A stretch of 6,668 bases of DNA from Actinomycetes bacterium (GTDB lineage: Bacteria > Actinomycetota > Actinomycetes > Propionibacteriales > Nocardioidaceae): the NCBI GenBank assembly GCA_029779385.1, contig JAKPAQ010000366.1, forward strand, positions 1 to 6,668, in the 5' to 3' direction. The notes below the pieces were generated by a model. That model made no database searches. It worked only from the letters and a program-made list of their open reading frames with translations, and was not told where the DNA came from. This document shows positions 1-4,401 of the stretch, piece after piece. Both the position numbers and the translations under genes were made by a program. Each line of letters starts with the position of its first letter. The first letter of the stretch is position 1.

Positions 1-465
1 GTCTTGCACCCCGGCAACGACCGGAACCTCGGTGACTTTGAATCCGGCGGCGCGAAGACCCGCCGCCTTCGATGCATCTTGAGAACTGGCCAACATTGCC
101 GCGCCCGCGGCCTCGGACTCTTCGTTCGTCTGACCATTTGGATAGACGAAGTCGTGCGGCAAAACCTCAATGTCCGGGTCAAGCCAACCCTGAATCGCGC
201 CGACCAACGACATCTTCGATTCACTTCGCGTGACCGAAACGGTCGTGAAGTCCAACCTGCCCTCGGTCGGATAAGTGCGCACGTCGTCACCGAAGGTGAG
301 CATCGGCTCATCACCGAGCGTGCCCAACGTGTTGAACACCGGCCCGGGGCGCATCGTCACGTACGGAACCGACATGAACGCCACCGCACAAACCAACACG
401 ACCAGCAACAAAAACGAGATACTCAAGGTCAGGGTGCGACGGCTCACCTGCATCGGATTGGGCAC
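1..465 (-). CDS. YlbL-type PDZ / Lon-like (S16) secreted protease, N-terminal part
   Basis: This is a partial gene of which 155 codons are visible; the PDZ core and the Lon-type Ser-Lys catalytic domain would lie beyond the left edge. The N terminus is a short basic stretch (SRR at 8-10) followed by one hydrophobic segment, about residues 11-33, fitting a signal anchor with the rest outside the membrane. Next comes VPYVTMRPGPVFNTLG (33-48), the hallmark N-terminal motif of actinobacterial YlbL-like proteases, then a beta-rich stretch (GRLDFTTVSVTR, 69-80). The family is membrane-anchored and combines PDZ with an S16 peptidase domain; M. tuberculosis Rv3194c is the syntenic relative. The GTG at 465 is chosen because an in-frame TAG lies just upstream (4 codons before it) and because TAGGGT sits 6 bases before it, as in a leaderless promoter. 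The ATG four codons inside is an alternative. It is divergent from the DUF2342 gene, as in mycobacteria. Family call is secure; proteolytic activity cannot be judged from this fragment. Confidence 0.88.
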   Translation of the reverse strand, partial: MPNPMQVSRRTLTLSISFLLLVVLVCAVAFMSVPYVTMRPGPVFNTLGTLGDEPMLTFGDDVRTYPTEGRLDFTTVSVTRSESKMSLVGAIQGWLDPDIEVLPHDFVYPNGQTNEESEAAGAAMLASSQDASKAAGLRAAGFKVTEVPVVAGVQD

Positions 466-471
466 AACGAC

Positions 472-477
472 ACCCTA
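472..477 (-). promoter_or_regulatory. -10 element of leaderless promoter for the YlbL-type protease
   Basis: On the minus strand TAGGGT is followed by 6 bases and then the GTG start codon at 465. TANNNT with this spacing puts the transcription start on the first base of the start codon. No convincing -35 hexamer lies 16-19 bases upstream. Confidence 0.55.
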
Positions 478-508
478 TGACCCTCACCAAAGCCGTTCTC
501 AGCGCTGT

Positions 509-536
509 CGGTTTCCCCGGTTAACCGGGGAAACCG
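509..536. repeat. Perfect 28-base palindrome, copy 1 (candidate operator)
   Basis: The half-site CGGTTTCCCCGGTT (509-522) is followed directly by its exact reverse complement (523-536), with centre TTAA. Symmetry stops at 508/537. It lies in the divergent intergenic region, centred about 57 bases upstream of the predicted YlbL transcription start. There is no T-tract on either side, so it does not look like an intrinsic terminator, and neither flanking gene ends here. The likeliest reading is a binding site for a dimeric regulator; an extragenic palindromic repeat is the alternative. Confidence 0.75.
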
Positions 537-570
537 TCACAGATCGTGGGAAGTTTTCCATCATTGGTGC

Positions 571-598
571 CAGATTCCCCTGTTAACCGGGGAAACCG
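571..598. repeat. Palindrome, copy 2 (imperfect; candidate operator)
   Basis: This is a second copy of the 509-536 palindrome, centre to centre 62 bases away (about six helical turns). The right half, 582-598, is identical to 520-536 over 17 bases (GTTAACCGGGGAAACCG). The left half carries changes relative to copy 1 at 572, 574 and 581, so its symmetry is imperfect. It is centred about 51 bases upstream of the predicted DUF2342 gene start at 636, so each divergent promoter has one copy just upstream of its -35 zone. Confidence 0.7.
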
Positions 599-623
599 AC
601 ACGAGGGCTTAGGGGTGAACGCA

Positions 624-629
624 TAGGCT
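624..629 (+). promoter_or_regulatory. -10 element of leaderless promoter for the DUF2342 gene
   Basis: TAGGCT is followed by GGGGGC and then ATG at 636, giving a transcription start at the A of the start codon. The G-run touching the ATG is too close to act as a Shine-Dalgarno sequence, so a leaderless message is the simpler reading. No clear -35 hexamer is seen. Confidence 0.55.
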
Positions 630-635
630 GGGGGC

Positions 636-1922
636 ATGGCCGACGACCCAGCGCAGAACCCGCAGAATCCGTTTGAAGGCACGCCGTTTGAGGCGATGTT
701 CGGACAGTTTGCGACGGGCGGCTTCGATTTGAATCAGATGATGTCGCAAGTTCAGCGGATGTTTCAGCCGCATGAGGGCGCGGTCAACTACGAGCTTGCC
801 AAGGACGTGGCGCGGCATACGGTTGCGTCGGCCGGCTCTGATCCGAGCCCGCATTCGGGGCAGGTTGGCGCCGTCGCGGACGCCGCTCAGTTGGCCGAAA
901 TGTGGCTCGACAAGGTCACCGAGTTGCCAGCCGGTGCGAACAAGGCGGTCGCTTGGAGTCGAGCCGATTGGATCGAGCAGACGATCGGAAGCTGGCAGGT
1001 GATGATCGAGCCAGTCGCCGAACGGGTGGTGGCCTCGATGGGTGAGGCGATGCCAGCGGAGATGGCCGCAATGGTCGGTCCGCTCGGGGCGATTCTTGGC
1101 CAAGCCGGCGGGGCAATGTTTGGCCAGCAGGCCGGATCGGCAATCGGCACCCTCGCAACCGAGATGTTGTCTTCGACAGAGGTTGGGCTGCCGTTAGGTC
1201 CAGCGAACACCGCCGCAATTTTGATCCACAACGTTGCGAGTTTTGCAGCCGACTTGGAAGCCTCCGAGGCCGACGTGCTGCTCTACGTGATGTTGCGCGA
1301 GTGCGCCCACCACCGCCTTTACGCGCACGCGCCGTGGCTGCGAGATGCGGTTCTGAACGCGATCGGCGATTTTGCTCGCGGCATCAAACTCGACCTGGGT
1401 TCAATCGAAGAACAAATGCGTTCGGTCGACCCGATGAACCCAGAGGCGATGAGCGAAGCACTGACCGGTGGCCTATTCGACCCACAAGTCACGCCCGAGC
1501 AAGAACGCGCCAAGGAACGCCTAGAACTTCTCCTCGCGTTGGTAGAAGGTTGGGTTGACGAAGTCGTCACCGTCGCTACCGCCGAAGTCATGCCCGCAGC
1601 GATCGCGCTCAACGAGGCAATCCGGCGCCGCCGAGCCAGCGGTGGGCCGGCCGAAGAAACGTTTGCGACGCTCGTTGGCCTAGAACTTCGACCACGCCGA
1701 CTGCGCGATGCGGCAAACCTTTGGAGTGCGCTGCGGTCACAACGTGGCGCGACCGCCAGAGATTCAGTGTGGAGCCATCCAGACCTGTTGCCGTCGGCCG
1801 CTGACCTTGACGACCCGTTGGGGTTCGTTGAACGCCAAGTTGGCGAACTGTCCGACGCCGACTTCGATGCGGCCTTGTCCGAACTGCTCGACGGACCAGA
1901 CCAAAGCGACAAGACCGAGTGA
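636..1922 (+). CDS. DUF2342 family protein, putative zinc-dependent metalloprotease (Rv3195-like)
   Basis: A 428-aa protein of the actinobacterial DUF2342 family, usually annotated as zinc-dependent metalloprotease or putative hydrolase; its substrate is unknown to me. Visible family landmarks, in order, are a Gly/Phe-rich N terminus with DLNQMMSQVQRMF (31-43), AVNYELAKDVAR (49-60), a Gly-rich helix pair around 148-171, and the motif RECAHHRLYAHAPWLR (221-236). Then come LLLALVEGWVDEV (298-310) and the signature GGPAEETFATLVGLELRPRRLR (336-357, split across conserved positions). There is no classical HExxH; the likely metal or catalytic residues are E222, H225/H226, H231 and E304, which is inference. 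No signal peptide or membrane helix is seen, so it is probably cytoplasmic. It starts at ATG 636 behind a leaderless -10 and overlaps the NUDIX gene by 4 bases, so the two are likely co-translated. Family call is firm, activity is not. Confidence 0.88.
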   Translation: MADDPAQNPQNPFEGTPFEAMFGQFATGGFDLNQMMSQVQRMFQPHEGAVNYELAKDVARHTVASAGSDPSPHSGQVGAVADAAQLAEMWLDKVTELPAGANKAVAWSRADWIEQTIGSWQVMIEPVAERVVASMGEAMPAEMAAMVGPLGAILGQAGGAMFGQQAGSAIGTLATEMLSSTEVGLPLGPANTAAILIHNVASFAADLEASEADVLLYVMLRECAHHRLYAHAPWLRDAVLNAIGDFARGIKLDLGSIEEQMRSVDPMNPEAMSEALTGGLFDPQVTPEQERAKERLELLLALVEGWVDEVVTVATAEVMPAAIALNEAIRRRRASGGPAEETFATLVGLELRPRRLRDAANLWSALRSQRGATARDSVWSHPDLLPSAADLDDPLGFVERQVGELSDADFDAALSELLDGPDQSDKTE

Positions 1923-2482
1923 AGGAACTCACCGAAGACATCCGCCGAGTCCTAACCGAGTGGGACGCCCCCGACTGCGACCAGGCGGAGCTGCAGTCCC
2001 GGTTCTATGCCCACGCAGCCGAAAACGCTGAACCGGGCGCTAGGTCTTGTGCGCCCGATCACGTGACTGCCAGCGCCCTAGTGGTCTCGGCGAACCACGA
2101 CCAAGTCGTCCTCGTCCTACATCCGAAGTTCGGCCGGTGGCTGCAAACCGGCGGCCATTGCGAGCCAGAAGATAAGTCTCTGGCCGCAGCCGCGCTGCGG
2201 GAGGCGACCGAAGAAACCCAGATCGCTGATCTTCAGATCGTTCCAACGCCAGCGCTGCTTTCGCGCCACCGGGTCAACTGCCACGAGAACGGTCACCACC
2301 TCGACGTCCAATACGTCGCCGTAGCGCCGGCCGGTGCCGAACCGCAATGCTCGGCCGAATCCGACGAAGTGCGCTGGTTCGCCCTAGACGAGTTACCTGA
2401 ATCGACCGACGAATCGGTCAGGAGTCTTGTTCGTGCTGCCATTGAACGCCTGCAAGAAACGCCATCGCCTGCTCCAATTTAG
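1919..2482 (+). CDS. NUDIX hydrolase
   Basis: A 187-aa protein with a central NUDIX fold, of the class that hydrolyses nucleoside diphosphates linked to another moiety using Mg2+. The Nudix region lies at about 78-102: GGH (78-80), then the catalytic helix with R94-E95 and E98-E99 in LREATEET. The box is not canonical: aligned on REATEE, the usual first Gly is H80, the usual first Glu is K86, and the Gly of EExG is Q101. The order GGHxExxD is nevertheless familiar from actinobacterial NUDIX proteins. WLQTGGH (74-80) and EVRWFALDELPE (150-161) are typical flanking elements. The GTG start overlaps the upstream TGA stop in a GTGA tetramer, suggesting translational coupling with the DUF2342 gene. 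Its last 65 bases are antisense to the end of the M48 gene. The substrate cannot be predicted. Confidence 0.9.
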   Translation: MKELTEDIRRVLTEWDAPDCDQAELQSRFYAHAAENAEPGARSCAPDHVTASALVVSANHDQVVLVLHPKFGRWLQTGGHCEPEDKSLAAAALREATEETQIADLQIVPTPALLSRHRVNCHENGHHLDVQYVAVAPAGAEPQCSAESDEVRWFALDELPESTDESVRSLVRAAIERLQETPSPAPI

Positions 2483-2927
2483 GGTTCCGGCTAATCAGCT
2501 TCTTAAACGCGGGCCCGTGACCAGAAACCAATAGGTGGGCGAGTTCGTGGACGATGACCGCATCGATTACATATTCGGGCATCTCTTGGAGCCGATGCGA
2601 CAGTCTGATCTCGCCGGTCGATGGGGTGCATGATCCCCAACGACGATTCTGATTGGTGACCCAGCGGATCGAGGTGGCGCGCGGCGCTTCTGGCAGGTAG
2701 CGATCCCCCAGTTCGATCGCACGCTGCTGCAGTTGCGCATCAGCCAGTTTGCCTACCGAACGTTTGCTGGCTTTCGCGTCGAGTTTTGCCACCAAATCAG
2801 CAACCGCCTGCTCCTCTTCGGCCGCAGACATGTCCGCCGGAATCATCACAATCGTGCGACCGCCGTCTCGGCGAGCCGAAACCGTTCGCTTTCGGCGGTG
2901 GCTGCGCCGCACCTCGATTTCATCCAT
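2418..2927 (-). CDS. YgjP-like M48-family metallopeptidase (DUF45)
   Basis: A 169-aa predicted zinc metallopeptidase of the YgjP/DUF45 type. RRWGSC (95-100) precedes GEIRLSHRLQEMPEYVID (105-122), and the metal site is VIVHELAHL (124-132) with H127, E128 and H131, followed by H137 in SGHGPAF as the probable third ligand. All of these are family hallmarks. It has no signal peptide or membrane helix, and its length is somewhat below the 220-250 aa common in the family because the N-terminal part is short. The frame stays open upstream to 3140, but ATG 2927 is preferred: TACGGT lies exactly 6 bases before it (a leaderless promoter), and the upstream extension has no family resemblance. Natural substrates are, to my knowledge, unknown. 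It is convergent with the NUDIX gene, overlapping by 65 bases, and divergent from the 2928-3325 region. Confidence 0.9.
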   Translation of the reverse strand: MDEIEVRRSHRRKRTVSARRDGGRTIVMIPADMSAAEEEQAVADLVAKLDAKASKRSVGKLADAQLQQRAIELGDRYLPEAPRATSIRWVTNQNRRWGSCTPSTGEIRLSHRLQEMPEYVIDAVIVHELAHLLVSGHGPAFKKLISRNPKLEQAMAFLAGVQWQHEQDS

Positions 2928-2933
2928 GGGTTC

Positions 2934-2939
2934 ACCGTA
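2934..2939 (-). promoter_or_regulatory. -10 element of leaderless promoter for the M48 gene
   Basis: On the minus strand TACGGT is followed by GAACCC and then ATG at 2927. The distance places the transcription start on the A of the start codon, and this decides between this ATG and the more upstream possible starts. The -35 position (around 2957-2962) shows no clear hexamer. Confidence 0.55.
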
Positions 2940-3008
2940 GGCCCGAGGTCCGACAGTGCCGGAAAGAAGTCGCTGCAAAAACTTTTTTAGAGTTTCTCCC
3001 GACAACTT

Positions 3009-3151
3009 TTCTCCACAAGTTGTAATCACGTTTTCGCAGACCAACGGGCTCTGGCGTGATGACTCCACAAAAGCGTCCACAACCTTGCTCGGCGGTTCCC
3101 ACACCTTGTCCCCAAGGTTGTCCACAGGCTGGGGAAACAACTCGCGGACAA
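3009..3151. promoter_or_regulatory. Cluster of DnaA-box-like 9-mers
   Basis: One exact actinobacterial DnaA box, TTGTCCACA, is at 3118-3126. One-mismatch copies are TTCTCCACA (3009-3017) and TTGTCCCCA (3106-3114). Weaker copies are GACTCCACA (3061-3069), GCGTCCACA (3073-3081) and, on the minus strand, TTGTCCGCG (3143-3151). Five of six share one orientation, and an AT-rich tract adjoins on the left. No dnaA, dnaN or rpmH is nearby, so this is not the usual oriC setting. A DnaA-titration or DnaA-regulated promoter site is possible; some of the weak copies may be chance. Confidence 0.4.
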
Positions 3152-3155
3152 GGCA

Positions 3156-3184
3156 TTGACCAGGTTCGTCCGAGGCCCTACGGT
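3156..3184 (+). promoter_or_regulatory. SigA-type promoter, TTGACC-N17-TACGGT
   Basis: TTGACC (3156-3161) and TACGGT (3179-3184) are separated by the ideal 17 bases, making this the best complete housekeeping promoter in the window. The start of transcription would be about 3190-3191, giving the zinc-ribbon gene a leader of about 135 bases. The exact DnaA-like box at 3118-3126 lies some 65-70 bases upstream of that start. Confidence 0.6.
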
Positions 3185-3193
3185 GAGCGATGT

Positions 3194-3245
3194 CGAAGCC
3201 CCTGGCTCCGGCGTGCTGGGGAAGGCGCGCCGACCGGGGGCTTCG
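3194..3245 (+). promoter_or_regulatory. Stem-loop at the 5' end of the zinc-ribbon gene leader
   Basis: CGAAGCCCC (3194-3202) pairs exactly with GGGGCTTCG (3237-3245), and the enclosed stretch can form a smaller stem, CGGCG (3209-3213) with CGCCG (3228-3232). The structure begins within a few bases of the predicted transcription start, about 80 bases before the start codon of the gene. It could protect the 5' end or act in cis regulation; no known riboswitch class is recognised. An ATG at 3190 opens a 30-codon frame through the hairpin to TGA at 3282. Confidence 0.4.
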
Positions 3246-3325
3246 GCGTATTTACAGACGACTGGGCCTACGCTCAAAGTGATTTGTGCCACATTCGGTC
3301 GCACGACACCTGCACGGAGACACCA

Positions 3326-3484
3326 ATGGCTGAGACCTGGACTGGCGAGTTTTACTGCGTGAAGTGCAAGGAAAAGCGAGAGACGTCCGGTGAAGTCCAC
3401 GTGAGCGAAAAGGGCACCCGCATGGCCAAGGGCATCTGCCCCGAATGCGGCACCAAGCTCAACCGAATCTTGGGCAAGGCCTGA
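3326..3484 (+). CDS. DUF5679 zinc-ribbon small protein
   Basis: A 52-aa protein with two CxxC knuckles: C11-V-K-C14 near the N terminus and C38-P-E-C41 near the C terminus, in FYCVKCKEKRE and GICPECGTKLNRI. The layout matches actinobacterial DUF5679 domain proteins, small predicted zinc ribbons of unknown role. Between the knuckles is a hydrophilic, Lys-rich hairpin-like stretch that could bind nucleic acid or protein; that is inference. The ATG at 3326 is supported by GGAGA at 3316-3320, a Shine-Dalgarno sequence 5-6 bases upstream and the only good one found at a gene start here. The TTGACC/TACGGT promoter lies about 140 bases upstream, and a strong hairpin follows 6 bases after the stop, so it is probably a single-gene unit. 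Confidence 0.87.
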   Translation: MAETWTGEFYCVKCKEKRETSGEVHVSEKGTRMAKGICPECGTKLNRILGKA

Positions 3485-3490
3485 AGCTCC

Positions 3491-3526
3491 GCGCCGGTGG
3501 GCTGTGGATCAACGGCCCACCGGCGC
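3491..3526 (+). terminator. Strong hairpin after the DUF5679 gene, probable terminator without T-tract
   Basis: GCGCCGGTGGGC (3491-3502) and GCCCACCGGCGC (3515-3526) form a perfect 12-base-pair, GC-rich stem around a 12-base loop. It begins 6 bases after the TGA at 3482-3484. There is no T-run behind it (TTCACCTC), which is common for hairpin terminators in GC-rich Actinobacteria. It may let some transcripts read through into the ThiF-like gene, for which no own promoter was found. Confidence 0.6.
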
Positions 3527-3549
3527 TTCACCTCGGCCACCATTGGCCT

Positions 3550-4365
3550 ATGGCGGCTCCCACCTCACGTCCTGGCGAAAATCTCGGCCTGTTCGGACCG
3601 ATGCTCGCGCCCGGCGCGATGCTGTTGCGCCGAGATGCCCAGCATCTGCAGATCGGCACCGCCCCTGGCGTGGTCGTGGCCGAAACTCCCGGCTTGGCAC
3701 GGGTCCTGCGCCTGCTGGATGGCTCGCAAACCGAAGCGCGACTAGCCGAAAAGGTCGCCCGCGACATCCCCGAGTTCACCGAAAACTTGTCAGCTTTGCT
3801 CAATCGACTCCTCGCCCACGGCGCCGTTGTCCAACCGCCGCCAAAGCCGCGCCGGTTCGGCGTCGCCGTTCGCAGCGACCAGTCAACCGAGCGACTCGCC
3901 CAACATCTGCGCACCGCATTCGGCCCGCCAGGCCTTGCGCCCGAAGTCGAGGTCCTACTCAGTGCAGGTGAGATTTCGCGGTCGAACGTTGAGTCCCTGT
4001 GGCTCGCCCAGATCACCCACCTGCCGGTCGTCATCGACGAACGCCGCGTGCGAATTGGCCCACTCGTCATCCCCCAAGTAACCCCGTGCCTAAATTGTCT
4101 AGACGAGTCGATCACGGCCACGAACCCGGCGTGGGCCGCACTGCTGCCCCAGTTCGAACGCTACCGCCGACTTCCGCTGTCGATCAGCCCACAATTGCTC
4201 TTTCGAATCAGCGCCGAAGTGGCCAACCAGATCGACTACCTCAGTCGTGGCGAGCGCGCCCCGACAGTTGGCGCCGTGCTTTCGGTTGGGCCCGCACATG
4301 ACCGAGTCGAACTGCAGCCAGTCCCGTTCGCCAGCGGTTGCGAATGCCTGCTGTTGGCCGCATGA
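3550..4365 (+). CDS. Degenerate ThiF / TOMM cyclodehydratase-like protein (Rv3196-like)
   Basis: A 271-aa protein related to the ThiF-like or 'TOMM leader peptide-binding / cyclodehydratase' proteins that Actinobacteria carry next to an ABC1 kinase. The N-terminal part (about 19-95; LAPGAMLLRRDAQHLQIG, then RVLRLLDGSQTEARLAEKVA) resembles the winged-helix, peptide-clamp-like N domain of those proteins. The middle (about 101-160) sits where the E1-like nucleotide-binding fold should be but lacks GxGxxG. The C-terminal part has TPCLNC (178-183) and GCEC (263-266), four cysteines (C180, C183, C264, C266) fit to bind zinc. Adenylating activity is therefore doubtful; a structural or binding role is likelier. 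No azole-peptide genes are nearby. The start is uncertain: ATG 3550 is used, ATG 3601 fits the family N terminus as well, and neither has a clear Shine-Dalgarno sequence. The kinase gene starts 36 bases downstream. Confidence 0.75.
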   Translation: MAAPTSRPGENLGLFGPMLAPGAMLLRRDAQHLQIGTAPGVVVAETPGLARVLRLLDGSQTEARLAEKVARDIPEFTENLSALLNRLLAHGAVVQPPPKPRRFGVAVRSDQSTERLAQHLRTAFGPPGLAPEVEVLLSAGEISRSNVESLWLAQITHLPVVIDERRVRIGPLVIPQVTPCLNCLDESITATNPAWAALLPQFERYRRLPLSISPQLLFRISAEVANQIDYLSRGERAPTVGAVLSVGPAHDRVELQPVPFASGCECLLLAA

Positions 4366-4389
4366 GCCCGCCGGTTGACCCCTGCGCAC

Positions 4390-4395
4390 TATCCT
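4390..4395 (+). promoter_or_regulatory. -10 element of leaderless promoter for the ABC1 kinase
   Basis: TATCCT is followed by GACGGG and then GTG at 4402, so transcription would start on the G of the start codon. This supports the GTG over the in-frame TTG at 4375 and suggests the kinase can be transcribed separately from the ThiF-like gene. Confidence 0.6.
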
Positions 4396-4401
4396 GACGG
4401 G

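Larger units (their letters stand above)
2928..3325. other. 398-base region without a confident gene, with AT-rich tract and regulatory signals
   Basis: This divergent region lies between the M48 start and the zinc-ribbon start. In order it holds the M48 promoter, an AT-rich stretch (about 2976-3010, with A5 and T6 runs), a cluster of TCCACA-containing 9-mers (3009-3126), an inverted repeat CAACCTTG/CAAGGTTG (3080-3087 and 3113-3120), a TTGACC-N17-TACGGT promoter (3156-3184) and a foldable 5' leader. Open frames crossing it match no family I recognise and are explained by the GC content. Confidence 0.7.

Noticed and set aside
509..536. Intrinsic terminator
   Set aside because: It has the stem but no T-tract in either direction and lies between two gene starts, where no transcript is expected to end.
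4..586. Plus-strand open frames of 158 and 103 codons at the left edge
   Set aside because: They are antisense to the YlbL-type protease, whose minus-strand frame has a clear family motif, and they resemble no known protein.
505..602. Minimal CRISPR array: two palindromic repeats of about 28 bases with a 34-base spacer, period 62
   Set aside because: The period resembles a type I-E array, but there is only one possible spacer, the repeats differ in several bases, no cas genes or leader are in view, and the repeat is a full palindrome placed symmetrically between two promoters. Searching the genome for more copies with this period would settle it.
1319..1912. 197-codon open frame on the minus strand
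   Set aside because: It is Ser/Arg-rich, lies fully antisense to the conserved DUF2342 gene and has no recognisable domain; a GC-rich shadow.
2928..3140. N-terminal extension of 71 residues on the M48 peptidase
   Set aside because: The frame is open to 3140, but the extension shows no domain, includes the DnaA-box-like region, and the ATG at 2927 has a perfectly spaced leaderless -10.
3009..3151. Chromosomal replication origin
   Set aside because: DnaA-like boxes plus an AT-rich tract are suggestive, but dnaA, dnaN, rpmH and gyrase genes are absent and the mycobacterial counterpart of this locus is far from oriC.
3528..4121. 197-codon open frame on the minus strand
   Set aside because: It is Arg/Ser-rich low-complexity, antisense to the ThiF-like gene; a shadow frame.
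4375..4380. TTGACC as -35 element for the ABC1 kinase promoter, or TTG 4375 as its start
   Set aside because: The gap to TATCCT is only 9 bases, too short for a -35/-10 pair, and the GTG at 4402 fits the leaderless spacing better than TTG.
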